From Heliocidaris erythrogramma (taxonomy: Eukaryota; Echinodermata; Echinoidea; Camarodonta; Echinometridae), in assembly GCA_025617745.1 (NCBI GenBank), contig CM046864.1, positions 30,421,162-30,485,161 of the forward strand: a stretch of DNA of 64,000 nt, read 5' to 3'. Position 1 is the first letter of the stretch; the number at the start of each line of letters is the position of its first letter. Below, one piece after another: positions 1-11,809 of the stretch. Both the position numbers and the translations under genes were made by a program. A model generated the notes under the pieces. It ran no database searches, was not told where the DNA came from, and saw only the letters and a list, made by a program, of their open reading frames with translations.

Positions 1-1409
1 TGAATTCAATTATAAAGAAATATTGAGTAAAATCAAAAGACTTTTGGGATGGTGGAAACAAAGAGACCTTACCATCATGGGGAAAATACATTTACTTAAA
101 ACATATGCACTGTCCAAATTGAATTATGTATCTTCGTCATCTGTAGTCCCGAAATGGCTATTTGCGGACATTCAAAAAATCTGTTTTGACTTTGTCTGGA
201 AGGGCAAAGATCGCATTAAAAGAGCTATAATGTATCAGGATTATAAAGATGGTGGCTTGAGGATGGTTAATTTTGAATTGTTTGTAAAAACTCAGAGGGT
301 AATGTGGTTGAAAAGACTTTTGTATGGAGAACGAAATATGAGTTGGAAAGTATATTTTGACTACAGTTTCAGGTCAGTAGGGGGTAGAAGTATCTTTCTT
401 TGCAACTATGATTCAAAAAAACTAACACTTAAGTCACCTTTGTTTTATTTAGAAATGTCAAAGGCCTGGCAAGATTTATACAACTGTAGAAATTTTGAAG
501 GAAAAATTAACCCAGTCATCTTTAATAACAAAGACTTCTTATTGCAAGGGAAAATGGCATTTAATGCAGACCTATACAGGCGAAAGGTTTACCATTTGTA
601 ACAATTGTTTGATAAAGAATCAATAAGACCAATCACTTATTTCCAAAGTTTGGGTTTAAACAGTGAAAATATTGCATACATCTGGAGCCTTTGTGATTCT
701 ATTTTGAAAAGTAACAAATATGATGGAACCTCAAGCAATTGGTACGAAGTGGATATGAATGATTATAATATATTTTGAAAAATTTTTGGACAAATTATTA
801 CTTTAAAAGAGGTGCAATCCAGGAAAATTTACTCACACTTCGTGTCTAATCTACAAAATTCATATTGTTTAGAAATCAGAGATGGCCACCAGAAATTTGA
901 CTTCTCTGAAAAAAGTATGAGGGATATTCTTCTAAGACCTAGAATCTCAACACTTATAGGAAATCTTAGAGAATTTCAATACAAATTACTCCATGGGGCG
1001 GTTTATACTAAGGAACAGCTGTTAAAATTTGGTTTTGTTGTTGATAATTTATGTTCCTTTTGTAATCAAAGCTCAGAAACTTATTCACACTTATTTTGGA
1101 ATTGCGCCAAAATTAAATCCTTATGGCAGGATATGATTGAGTATTTTAAGATAGAAGAACTTAGAAATGCAGATTGGCAAGATACATGTGGGTATAGAAG
1201 GAACTTGCCACAGAATCAAATAATGTAATACAGTTATTTTCATAACCAAGTTTATGATATATAAGGCAAGGTCACAATCAACAACACCGTCGCTGGCAGA
1301 ACTTAAGAAAATATTAATCACATATCGGGAGGAAGAAAATCATATTGCCATTAAAAGAAATAAATCGGGATGGCATTCGCTGAAATGGGAATGTCTGAAT
1401 ACAACGTAA
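1..1409 (+). pseudogene. L1/Tx1-type LINE ORF2, C-terminal part, broken
   Basis: The reading frame enters from the left window edge, so the endonuclease and catalytic core are outside. What is visible is the region after the RT palm of L1/Tx1 LINEs: a W..R.LT..GKI segment near bases 50-90, FVWKGK..IKR near 195-225 and GGLRM near 250. A C-x2-C-x8-H-x4-C zinc finger follows at about 1050-1110, then a basic IYKAR...ELKK...tail typical of this clade. The copy is dead: TAA at 599-601, TGA at 776-778, and a frameshift between 1224 and 1254, after which the frame is open to TAA 1407-1409. The family assignment is from motif recognition; the product would be a reverse transcriptase for target-primed insertion. 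Confidence 0.85.
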
Positions 1410-1542
1410 ATTTTGTTTTATCCTCTCCGCCCCCTACGTTTTTTGTGTGTTTGGTTCTTCCTCTTACTAAAATACGATCCCAGAACAGACGCGACGGCTC
1501 TTCTCCATTCACAGTGTCAGCGAAGTCTTCCTGAATGCGAGC

Positions 1543-1640
1543 AGTGTGTGTGCGTTCGTGTGTGGAGGTGGGTGGATGTGTGTGCGGGTGTGTGTGTGAG
1601 GTGTGGGTGTGTAGGTGGGTGTGTGTGTAAGTGAATGTCT
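1543..1640 (+). repeat. TG/GGTG-rich simple repeat
   Basis: Imperfect (TG)n mixed with GGTGGG and GCGGGTG words on the plus strand. A second simple tract of four TTTTTG units follows at 1753-1780. Long open frames across it are composition artefacts. Confidence 0.85.
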
Positions 1641-1946
1641 GGTTTTTAGGGAAGTAAGTGTGGGTGGGAGGGATGAAGGTGTTCACGCAGTGGTAGTTCC
1701 AGAGGGAATGGGGAGGTAGGGGCATGTGTTGGTAGGGAGGGGGTCCTTGTCGTTTGTTTTTGTTTTTGTTTTTGTTTTTGAATAATAGATTCCGTAAAAT
1801 TATGATTTGTTCACTTTGTTTGGATATATATCATCACACTAATATGTTTAATTATTATATAATCATGTATGGAATAATTTCAGTTCAGTTACAGCATTAG
1901 AAACGCTCATTTATTAATTTTGATTTTACAATCCAGAGGGAGAATA

Positions 1947-2621
1947 TGTGACCCGACGCCTCAAAACCTACAATAAGTCGCCAAAATTATTTTTCTTGTT
2001 TTATACATTTTCTGAAAGTAGAGATTCCCAGCTTTCCAATGGTATATCACTTGCCTAGTTTACTCAACGATAACACCTTTAAATATCACATTTAGAATCA
2101 GTATGTAACCAGCAATCAATAACTCCTATTCAGAGAAAATGGCCATTTAAGTTCGGAACAAAAGAGTGCTAAACCTTCGCTCTCTGTGTGCGCCCAAGTA
2201 AAACAGGTTACTCAAATGGCCAGAGCAATTGGTATGAAGGGGTTATCAGACTGGGCTGAATTTTGGCACGCTGCTCCAGGAGGCCCTATACATTACTCAC
2301 TCCAAAAATCAAGTTAATACCTTTAGAGGTAAAATAGTAATTTGGCATGAATGAAATGAATTGAATGAAAGTATTACAAAAGCTCTCCAAACATTCATTA
2401 GCTCGACAGGTGAAAAAAAGGAGTCATTTTAAAATGCTCCCAAAACATATTTCTAAGTCGAATTACGACTCACAAACTTGAGACATGATAGAATGATAAT
2501 GAAACTACCCATTTCTATTAAAAACAGAAAATCGACTGATCCAAACAAATTTACTATTTTGGGCTGTTTGCTACGTTGTGATCCGTGCGACTTATTGTAT
2601 GTTTTGAGGCGGCGGGTCACA
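1947..2621. mobile_element. MITE-A, complete copy, TA-flanked
   Basis: Terminal inverted repeats of about 34 bp start TGTGACCCG and include CCTCAAAAC and TACAATAAGTCGC, with about 3 mismatches between the arms. The element is flanked by TA at 1945-1946 and 2622-2623, as expected for Tc1/mariner-type movement. It is 675 bp with no coding capacity. A partial copy in the opposite orientation lies at 29094-29318, which confirms it is a dispersed family. Confidence 0.85.
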
Positions 2622-2758
2622 TATTTTCCATGATAATTATATAAGTGATGATAAAATATTTTATTTGTTTATATTGTTAGAACATTCAAGAGAATATGTT
2701 GATTGTATAATTTGTGTTTCATGGAATCGTCAATAAAGATCATTGAAAAAAAAAAAAA

Positions 2759-4689
2759 AGGTGGGTGGGTGTGTTGGCAGGGAAAGGGGGGGGGGGGGGG
2801 CTTACAGCGGACCACGTGGTGCACTGGTCTTGTTTTCCTTGTCTCTCTCTATCATTATCATTACTAATACCCAAGAGTTACCTCTCAGTCTGAGTGATTA
2901 CCTCCTTGTATATCACAATTTTGTTCATACAGTAGTTTTGTTTGAGATAGGTAGAGACTACAACAGAATTGTGGTTATTTGGTTGAGCAGCAGCTGGGGG
3001 AGGCAGATGGTCTTAGGATTGTTCGGTGTTTGATGCTGGGTTTTCGCCCTATATTTGATTATTGAGAAGTACTTTTTTGCCACTTATCTCTGCAACTATC
3101 TAATTTTAGTTATGCCTTTTTTAAATTTTTTTTTTATTTTTTCAACTTTTTTTTTTTTATATATATATATACATATATTTTTCTTTTTTTTCTTTATTTT
3201 GCTTCAATCATTTGAATCGTATATGTGTTGTAATTTGACTCGATTTTTGTTTAATAAATACACAAATAAAAAAAAATGTAAAAAATATCTTTCCCTTATT
3301 TTTCGCTTCATCTTTACTCCTATCCGTCCTTTCGTCTCTCTTTATTTTCTTCTTTCTCTTTTCTTTCCTTCCTTGCTCATGTTATTCTTTGTTTTGGGCT
3401 TTATTCATCTTTCTTGTTGTCTTCTCTTATGCTCTTTTTTGTTCTGATCTTCCTTTGTTCTTCTCTTTCTGTATTTTGATCATTCTTGGATCTTCTCTTT
3501 CTGTCTTTCCATATATTGTTCTTTGTTCCCTTTCTTTCTCTTCTCTTGCTGTCTTTCCCTCATAAATGTTATTATTTGTTTTATCCTTCCACCATTTATG
3601 TTTTCAGTATTTTTTTCTTATTTCTTCTTTTGCATTTTGTATTTATATTTGTTTATATTTCCCTTCTAGTTTTCTCCAGAAGGGTGCGGTTTTTCGAGAA
3701 AAAAAATGCAAAATGAGATCTAGGATGCGTTCATAGGCGCCAGAAGTTAGGGGTGGGGCGATCGCCCCCAACAAAAAGGTGGGGGCAAAATGCATTTTCG
3801 ACCCCCCTGTAAGTGCATAATTTTGGGAGGGGCTGAAGTTTATTGCCCGAATTTTAAGTTTCCCTTTTCTATGTATGAGCGAGCGAAGCTGCAAGAGAGG
3901 ACAAAATTCGACACTGTCTTTTGTAGTGAAAATGCACAAAAATTACATTCCAGTATTAAACTAAATATGAGGATATTGGAGCACCTCGCTGCCCGTAATG
4001 AGGTTATAGTCGAGCCTATATTGCCCTTCTCAAAATCCTCAAGGGGCTGCAGCAATTCGTACGCCTATATCCCCTCCAAGTTATCTACGGTATTTTACAA
4101 GCGAGGGAGAAAAGCGTTTTTTTTTTTTTTAAGCTGCAAAAACGTCATTTCTTATTCGATGTACCAAGGAAAATTCGCAAAAGACCAGTGCGATCTAGGC
4201 CAAGATCCAAATATTGAACATTGATAAAAGTCCTTTTTCTCACTTCTTTCTCAAATGGGGGCACAACACTGACGGAACAAGTGAGAAATAATCAAGGAAT
4301 TTAGGAAGGCCACCGAAAAGTCATATTTCTTTCAAATCTATTCAGAACATTTGAAAATGCGATTTTATATGCTTTAACATAATTATAATGGGGCAAAATA
4401 TTGAAAAACAAAACAAAAACAGGGGCGTAACTAGTAAAAATAATCAGATGGGGAAAATAATGAAAGAGGAGAAAAGAGACAAAGATGGGGCAGAGGAAAA
4501 GGAAGAGAAAATAAGACAATAATTGGACCCCTTTTTTTGTTTTGTTCAAGCGGACCCTGCTCGCCAGCCCCCCCCCCCCCCCCCCCCCCCCCTAACAAGG
4601 GCCTGTGCATCATGGATTTTCTATGTTTGTTTTCAACTTAACTCAATTCTATCAAATTTATTCCCATTTCTTCATACTGGAAAGAGCAT
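2759..4689. other. No gene seen: low-complexity and dispersed-repeat DNA
   Basis: Contains a G run near 2785-2798, T-rich sequence with a short (AT)n at 3120-3200, and a CTTT-rich tract at 3290-3680. A GGGGCGATCGCCCCC-type dispersed repeat lies near 3750-3830 and a 25-base C run at 4568-4592. The reading frames here (for example 3055-3447 and 3790-4224) have low-complexity products and no recognisable domain. Confidence 0.6.
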
Positions 4690-6882
4690 ATTGGTTGTTG
4701 TATGTAAACAACCATATGACCAACAGATTATACAGTTTCCTACCCGTAAAGATGCAATCCTGGACAAAGTTTTCACCAACTCAGCTAGCCTCTTAAACCC
4801 ACCAAGTAGGCTCGCCCCCCCCCCCCCCCCCCTTGGAAACAGCGACCATTGCTCTATCTTATTGAAGCCAATTCATGAACTAGTTAGAAAGAACCAAAGT
4901 ATTATGCTTACCCGCCCTCTCAAAGACTCTTCCATTAGAGAATTTGGTCAATGGATTGTTAACCATGCTTGGGATGATGAATATTCTCAGTTGTCAAGCA
5001 ATGATGCTATCAGTGTTTTCAATAGTGTACTGAATAGTGCTTACATAGAGCATTATCCCCTATCTAAGTCTGTGCTCAACAATAAAGACAAACCTTGGAT
5101 GACATGTAAAATCAAGCAACTCTTAAAGGATAGGGACAAGGCTCATCAAAAGAATGGCCATACTAAATGGGCTTCTTTGCGTAATCAGGTACAATCAGAA
5201 ACCGGTAAAGCTAATGCTAATTATTACAACCAAACTATACCGGATTTGAAGAGTTGCCAACCAGCGAAGTGGCATAAACATTAAGAAACTATGTAAACTA
5301 GGTAATAAGAGAGTTGCTATACCCGGTGCTGACAACGATCCAGTTGGTACAGCATCAGCCATCAATACCCACTTTGCGACAGTATGCAATCAATTACCAC
5401 CTCTAGATCTTAACTTACTCCCGGCATACCTACCTGCGAATTCCCCTCCACCTACCATCTATCGCGGGCAAATTTTTGTCTGTTCTGAGAAAACTAAAAA
5501 CCAATAAATCAGTTCATCGTAATGACTTACCTACTCGCCTAGTCAAGGAGTTTGCTGTGGAACTCGCAGAACCTTTGACATACCTTTTCAATAAATGCTT
5601 ACTGGAAGGCATTTTCCCAAAGGACTGGAAAACATCGTCCATCACTCCCGTACCGAAGGACAAAGAAATAAGCTCTTTCGTCCAGCTAAGGCCTACATCT
5701 CTCACCCCGTTGTTCTCGAGAGTACTTGAATCATTTATCGCAAAGTGGGTAGTGGAGGATATATCGAACCATGTTCATAAGAAACAGTTTGGGAATGTCA
5801 AGGGTTGTTCAACTACACACTACCGTGTCTACTTGCTCAAGATTGTGTTGGAAGGCCTTGATAAACCTGGTCATTATGCCTATCTTACTACCATTGACTT
5901 TACCAAGGCGTTTGATAGGGTAAATCATTCAGTTGTAGTCAAGAAACTCATCCTGTTAGGTGTACGCAGATCGATCATCCCAATTATTTGCAGCTTCCTA
6001 ACTGCACGCACTCAGAGCACCAAAGTCTGTAATTACTACTCTCCCCTACTAGAGGTATCCTGTGGAGTACCACAGGGTACCAAGTTGGGTCCGGTTTTGT
6101 TTCTGATTCTTGTTAATGATGATGTGAATGATTGCGAGAATCGATGGAAATACGTTGATGATTTAACACTTGGAGAAATTGTGAAGCGTAATGCTGAACC
6201 TACATTGCAATCTGTATTAGATCGTCTTTCAGTATGGTGTAATGATAATGACGTGCTCCCCAAACCATCCAAATGTAACCTCATGACCATATCATTTTTA
6301 AGGAACTTAAACCCCAGGACCGACTTCCAGCTTAACTCAACCCAACTCAATGTCGTTCAAAATCTCAAACTACTCGGAATCACAATTCAGAATGATCTAA
6401 AATGGAACTTACACATCTCAGATATTGTGTCAAAAGCATCCAGAAGATTGTGCACACTATGTATCCTTAGGAAATCTAAGGTAAGCCTGGTGGATATGGT
6501 AACTGTCTACACTACGTACATAAGACCCATACTCGAATATTGTTCCCCTGTTTGGCACACCTCAATTACCCTAAATGAGAATAATAAATTGGAATTTGTT
6601 CAAAAGCGGGCCCTCAAAATAATTGTAGGCTATAACGTGACTTATGCCAATGCCCTTGCCATAACTAAACTCACTACTCTATCTGATAGAAGAGATTCCC
6701 TTTTGCTAAGCTTTGGACAAAAAATCAAAAACTCTGATCACCACAAACACCTTCTTCCCGTCCCTAGATGTAATCCAAATTTAAGACAGCTTCGTAACAT
6801 GACTGGCTTCCCTACAATTAAATGCAGTACAGAACGATATCGAAAATCCACCATCCCTCACCTTGCCAGAATCGTGAAATAA
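4690..6882 (+). pseudogene. LINE-B: broken endonuclease-RT ORF with YVDD active site
   Basis: 5'-truncated non-LTR retrotransposon. The C-terminal end of the APE endonuclease is recognisable by the FPTR.DAILD and LGNSDH motifs near 4740-4845. They are separated by a run of about 18 C (4815-4832) that has expanded inside the coding sequence. The RT domain is open from 5476 to 6882: DFTKAFDRVNH near 5895, GVPQG near 6065, YVDD at 6151-6162, and the C-terminal KRALKII...R..L region. Frame changes near 5265 and near 5470 break it. It lies among the Jockey/CR1-like LINEs, but I cannot name the clade. It cannot make a full-length protein. Confidence 0.85.
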
Positions 6883-7295
6883 ACTCCCCCCCCCCACGCT
6901 TTGCATCCCAAACATTGTCACTTCTCAGATTCCATACCTAGATCATGTAATGACTCATTTTACATGGTTATGGCTTTCTAACTTGGTTATATTTATGTAT
7001 TGCTCCCAAATCTTCTCCTTTCTATCTATCTCCTTCCTTCTTTCTCTTCCCTTTTCTTTCCTATTCTTTACTTTTTCTTTCTTTCTCTCACTTTTCACAC
7101 TTGTTATCTTATTATTTGTGTAGCGTAAATCTTAGTATTTTCGTTTTGCTTCCAATTATGTATCTTGTTATATATTTGATGCGATTCTAATGTATATATG
7201 CACATATATATCTGATTGTAAATTGACCCCTTCAGCCCCTGTGCTGCTGGTCAATCATCATATACCATAAAAAATAAATAAAATAAATAAATTAA
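6883..7295 (+). mobile_element. 3' UTR and AAATA-repeat tail of LINE-B
   Basis: Non-coding DNA after the LINE-B stop, with a CT-rich stretch at 7010-7095. It ends in (AAATA)n/(AAAT)n at about 7267-7293, the microsatellite-like 3' tail common in CR1/L2-type LINEs. Confidence 0.65.
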
Positions 7296-7560
7296 GTCCT
7301 TTAATTCTTATCTTGTATATAAATGACTTTCATAGATCATCAAATTTATTGACTTTTATTATGTATGCAGATGACACTAATCTATTTTTTTCGCATAAAA
7401 GCCTAGAAACTATATGTAATGTGATTAATTCTGAACTGGATTCAGTTGCAAAATGGATTAAGGCTAACAAGTTATCACTGAATCAACAAATTCCCATAGA
7501 TAATACAAATACAGAAGGTAATTGAAACAAAATTTCTAGGCACTATAATATTTAAACCCC
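7291..7560 (+). pseudogene. Fragment of a CR1/L2-type LINE reverse transcriptase
   Basis: Short open stretch containing YINDF...FIMYADDTNLF and then AKWIKANKLSLN, the palm and downstream region of CR1/L2 RTs. It is closely similar in wording to LINE-D and LINE-E in this window. The frame stops at 7523-7525, and the KFLG motif follows in disturbed sequence. It is truncated on both sides and abuts the LINE-B tail. Confidence 0.75.
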
Positions 7561-8493
7561 CCTAGAAAAACGCAATCATAATATGTCCAGACCCACACAG
7601 TATGTTCCTATAGCACAGGACTGCTTTTTATGGTCTCCATTGCGTTAGTAGATGCCAGGAAAACATCACTTACGAGGGTTCAAAATAGCGAAAAAATCGG
7701 CTCGCCGCTACGCGGCTTGTGGACATTGGCGGGTCCAGGGGGGCACTTCCGGCCCGTGCCCCCCTTTTGGAAGAAAAGTATGCATTTTGACCATAGACGA
7801 CCCGCCATTTTCTCGATTGTGCCCTCCCCCCCCCCCCTTTTAGAATGAAGACCTTTTTTTTTTTTTTTTTTTTTTGTTGCTTGTCAGGGAATTATGGAGG
7901 GAAACTGGAACCCCCATAACCCCCCCCCCCCCCCCCCCTCCACTGAGCGAATGTTGCAGGTCTGGTGAAATTTTTTTTCTCCAAAAGTTGGGTCAACCCC
8001 CCCCCCCCCCTGGAAAAAAGCTAGATCCGCCCCTACCCCCTTCCTCACCCCCTGTCACTTTGTCCTTCTTTCTTGTTCTGTCTTTTTTAAAGTTTACTCC
8101 TTTCCATTGTGACTATTCCAAGCTTTTTGTGTTCACATTATTTTTCAATGCTTTCTCTTTTAGTTTTTTATGTACTAGTTTTTTACGTACTATATTCATG
8201 ATTTTTCTTTTGCTAGGGAACAGCGCTTCTACAAGCTGTGCTTCTATGCTGGTCTCTGTTTTCATTCTAATTTTCATAAAATTAATCTAATGTTGTATTC
8301 ACTATTGTTACTTTTTTTTTCTTAGTTAATGCACTTTACTTTGCTTGTAATGATCAAAAACGTTTCTGCACTAAGTTGTGTTGTCAATTATATTGTATAT
8401 TGTTGATTACATAATACATATTGTTATATACATCTACTAATATGTGAAATAAAATCTAAAATCTGAAAAAAATCAAAAATCTGAATCTGAAAT
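7561..8493. other. No gene seen: homopolymer-rich dispersed repeats
   Basis: Holds a short repeat whose ends read GGCGGGTCCAGGGGGG (near 7728) and CTAGATCCGCCCCT (ending near 8034). These resemble the CAGGGGCGGATCCAGG termini of the hAT-like element at 26897-27098. Within it is a 'gcttgtcag-gaattatggagggaaa' segment (about 7880-7910), also present near 23625 and, inverted, near 53030 and 55970. Poly(T) at 7853-7875 and three poly(C) runs break up the sequence. 8040-8490 is T-rich without recognised content. Confidence 0.6.
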
Positions 8494-8607
8494 CCTCTCC
8501 GAGGGACTTGGGGTTAATGCCTTACCAAAGGACACGAGTGCATTCCTGGTTTCAAACCCGCATCCTTCAGTTACGACGCCACTGTTCGACCACTGAGCTA
8601 TCTCGCC
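8494..8607 (-). mobile_element. tRNA-derived SINE fragment
   Basis: Read on the minus strand it begins GGCGAGATAGCTCAGTGG, a good tRNA A box. A GGGTTTGAAACC B box follows about 50 bases later, then GTCCTTTGGTAAGGCATTAA. The last motif recurs in the SINE at 39288-39515. This is the RNA polymerase III promoter head of a tRNA-derived SINE; the 3' body is short or lost. Confidence 0.75.
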
Positions 8608-8899
8608 TTTCTCTGATTATGGACATGATAGTGGCGATACCTACTATACAGCACCCTCCCCCCCCCCCCCCCCCCCCCGCCACCCGCACATAGGCTATTC
8701 CATTTATGAATTACTTTGACGAAAATTGTCAGTACTATGTGCTTGTACCGTGGCAAGATGGGTCGAATGGCGCAACGTGGTCGGACTGATGAACGCGCGA
8801 AGCGTGCAAATTTGGTGATGAGCACTCTTTGCGTGCTCCGATCCCCGGGGGGGGGGGGGGGGTGAGTGCAGGGAGGGGGAGTTTTCCACATAGAGTTGT

Positions 8900-9420
8900 T
8901 AGGGTTATGTGACGCTATGGTTTTCCCCCTCCCGCGCGAAGTGCGAAAGCTCTGACGTTTTATAGCAAATCTGGGATAAAGATAATGGCTCGTCGCAATA
9001 CTGCACTGTATGTAACAGGGGTGGGGGCATGGAGGGGGGGTCCCTTTCCGCGCAAAGCTCTGACATTTTTTTAGCAAATTTGAGAGAAAGATAAAGAAAG
9101 ATAAAGGCTCGTAGAAAACAATTCTTTTTAGGCGGAAAGTTATAGGCATAGTTCGACGCCCAGACTGCTTTACAATTTGTCCCCTTCCCACGCGAAACGC
9201 GAAACCTGTGACGTTTTATAGCAAATTTAAGAATAAGATAGCGGCTCGTATATGTAGCACCGTCTTTTAGGCGGAAAGTTGGTTCGACACCCTGACTGCT
9301 TTCAATTATTGGACGCAATGCTGCACCGTATGTATCAGGGGTGGATGCATGGATGGGGAGTTACTTCTCCCTTCCCGCGGGAAGCGCGAAAACTGTTATC
9401 AAATTTCGTAGCGCCTTGTT
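8900..9420. repeat. Degenerate 130-200 bp tandem repeats
   Basis: A core of CGCGAA.GCGAAA followed by CTCTGACGTTTTATAGCAAAT and 'gataaaggctcgt' occurs at about 8935, 9048, 9190 and (partly) 9382. It alternates with 'gtatgtaacaggggtggggcatgg' and 'ttttaggcggaaagtt' blocks. Unit order is scrambled, so this is an old, rearranged array. The preceding 8620-8900 has only a C run (8657-8678) and a G run (near 8848). Confidence 0.6.
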
Positions 9421-9689
9421 AGGCTTTTATCTTTCTCTTCCTCCGCTTCTCCCGCTTTTTCGCTATCGCCTTTTTTTAAGGGGCTGAATAGGGGGGGGGG
9501 GGGGATGCCCCCCTTTGCCCGGGGTGTATTTGTTTCATCGCCCCTCCCCGTATTGCTTCGACACAGCCGTGGGGTGTCTCCCATCCAATATTATCATTTT
9601 TGTTTGCTAAATAAATTCTTTCATATTTGAGTGTTCATTGAACAATGAAAATCATAATTACAATATTTTACAAATAATCCTAACCTCTT

Positions 9690-10145
9690 CTTCGATTATG
9701 AATAGCTACCCTTTTCTTCGATTATGAATAGCGACCCTCTTATTTGATTATGAATAGCGACCCTTATGAATATTGACCTTTATGAATAACGACCCTCTTT
9801 TTCTATTATGAATAGCGACCCTCTTTTTCGATTATGAGTAGCGCCCCTTATGATTAACGACCCCGATTTGGTATTATGAATATCTGTGTTATGTATAACG
9901 ACCCTCATGACTTATTATGAATAGCGGCCCTTATGAGTAATGACCCTTTTCTTCGATTATGAATAGCAACCCTCTTCTCCTATTATAAATAGCAATCCTT
10001 ATGAATAATGCTACTGATGAGTTTATGAATAGTGACCCCCTTTTCGCTTTATGAATAGCGACCCTACAGGTATAGGAAATTACACGTTATGATTAGCGGT
10101 CCTTATGAGCCACTGGTCCTTATGACTAGCGGTCCTTATGACTAG
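9690..10145 (+). repeat. Minisatellite, core TATGAATAGCGACCCT
   Basis: About 20 imperfect copies of a 'ttatgaatagcgaccct' word separated by variable spacers ('cttttcgat', 'cttat' and similar), giving a period that wanders between roughly 17 and 30 bp. Core positions mutate to AATAACGACC or GATTAGCGGTCC. No coding potential. Confidence 0.85.
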
Positions 10146-10146
10146 C

Positions 10147-10503
10147 GAGGTTATCCCTTATAAGTTACCTGTCAATAATAATCGTTTTTATCGGGATTTA
10201 GGGAATGATGATTTATGTACGTTATGTTCATTGAAGGATGTTAGAGGTGGATTCCAATATTTATTTGTATCTTTTTTTAGCAAAGAAAGATATAAATATT
10301 TTACAAGACCGTCTGCTTACACAATACGTAGATTATTCAGTACAGATACAACTTGCCATTTGAAAAAGATTGTTAAAAGGGAAGTCCAGTCCAAAAATTA
10401 CTTGGTTTTTAATAGAAGAAGAAAAATCATACCAACAGATCAAAAAAAGTTTGAGGAAAATCGGACAAATAATAAGAAAGTTATGAATTTTTTAGTGGCA
10501 TGA
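10147..10503 (+). pseudogene. C-terminal fragment of a retrotransposon ORF
   Basis: The frame contains LPVNNNRF, DLCTLC and then a YLFV..FF..ERYKYF region. This matches the C-terminal zinc-finger tail seen in many invertebrate retroelements, where a short basic segment precedes C-x2-C, then H...C. Here the first C pair is kept but the expected His and last Cys are replaced, so the finger is dead. No RT domain precedes it; the minisatellite runs right up to its 5' side. Confidence 0.5.
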
Positions 10504-10547
10504 AAAACTGGAAAAACAATGAAAATCACTAGACAAATTGACAACCA

Positions 10548-10993
10548 AGTCATGAGTTTGTGATGTCATAGGTACACAACTCACCAGCTATTCTGTTGAT
10601 ATTCATAATACAAATTTTATTTTTTTGTCCAAGAATATGATTTCCTCATGACTTGAACCAACTTACATTTATAGGAATTTGTTTATGTATGTATACACTA
10701 ATACAGAGTAAATAATTTTCTGTAAAAATCATGATTATGAATATTTTATACAATATTCATAAAAAATGAGTGATTATTGAAATGTAATATTTGGAAAAAA
10801 TATTAATGTTTTGAAGTTCTTGAAATATTTTGTAAAGGTTTATACATGCAAAAACATAATACTGTAGATGTAACTTGGTTCAAGTTATGTGAAAACTCAT
10901 ATTCTTGGAAAAAATTTGAGAATTTGTTTTATGAACACAAACAAAAGAATTGGTGAGTTGTGTACCTATGCCATCACAAACCAATGACTGAGT
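10548..10993. mobile_element. MITE with long (about 120 bp) inverted ends
   Basis: The left arm carries TTTGTGATGTCATAGGTACA and CAACTCACCA, then AAGAATATGA and CTTGAACCAA. The same words return inverted between about 10870 and 10985. The middle is AT-rich and non-coding. The right end runs to within a few bases of the assembly gap, so the outer boundary and target duplication cannot be read. Confidence 0.7.
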
Positions 10994-10999
10994 GGCCAA

Positions 11000-11499
11000 N
11001 NNNNNNNNNNNNNNNNNNNNNNNNNNNNNNNNNNNNNNNNNNNNNNNNNNNNNNNNNNNNNNNNNNNNNNNNNNNNNNNNNNNNNNNNNNNNNNNNNNNN
11101 NNNNNNNNNNNNNNNNNNNNNNNNNNNNNNNNNNNNNNNNNNNNNNNNNNNNNNNNNNNNNNNNNNNNNNNNNNNNNNNNNNNNNNNNNNNNNNNNNNNN
11201 NNNNNNNNNNNNNNNNNNNNNNNNNNNNNNNNNNNNNNNNNNNNNNNNNNNNNNNNNNNNNNNNNNNNNNNNNNNNNNNNNNNNNNNNNNNNNNNNNNNN
11301 NNNNNNNNNNNNNNNNNNNNNNNNNNNNNNNNNNNNNNNNNNNNNNNNNNNNNNNNNNNNNNNNNNNNNNNNNNNNNNNNNNNNNNNNNNNNNNNNNNNN
11401 NNNNNNNNNNNNNNNNNNNNNNNNNNNNNNNNNNNNNNNNNNNNNNNNNNNNNNNNNNNNNNNNNNNNNNNNNNNNNNNNNNNNNNNNNNNNNNNNNNN
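11000..11499. other. Assembly gap of exactly 500 N
   Basis: 500 consecutive N. The round number suggests a nominal scaffold gap rather than a measured distance. Confidence 0.99.
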
Positions 11500-11809
11500 A
11501 AGGCAGTGATGCGCTTGATTAGTTTGAACAGTGGAATAGCCCAATAACATTGAATTTCATATCAATAAGAATCCTTTCTATGAGGGATGAAATTATACAA
11601 ATTATGCTAAAGGTCAAACTCATAAATAGGTAAATGATCTATTCAGGATATAAGTAGAACATCTATATTTTTGAAATATTTTATATATACTGTATGTATT
11701 TATAAAGAATCTACCAAAAGAGTCTTTGAAGTCTATCGCCTTTCATTTTCTTTCTTTCTGTTTTTTAATATCATTATACTATCATATACATGTACTTCCT
11801 TTATTGAAT

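Larger units (their letters stand above)
1410..2758 (+). mobile_element. 3' UTR and poly(A) end of the L1/Tx1-type LINE
   Basis: No coding potential. The segment ends with an AATAAA signal (about 2731-2736) followed by a run of A at 2746-2758, which is what a retrotransposed LINE 3' end looks like. A MITE (1947-2621) and simple repeats sit inside it. That this whole stretch belongs to the same LINE copy is inferred. Confidence 0.5.

Noticed and set aside
1351-1725. His/Thr-rich frame on the minus strand
   Set aside because: It is the translation of the TG-rich simple repeat.
4523-4700. Proline-rich start of the frame at 4523 as a gene N-terminus
   Set aside because: The Pro codons come from a C homopolymer. 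Retrotransposon homology only starts near 4690.
10960-11550. Frames spanning the N stretch
   Set aside because: They are artefacts of the 500-N gap.
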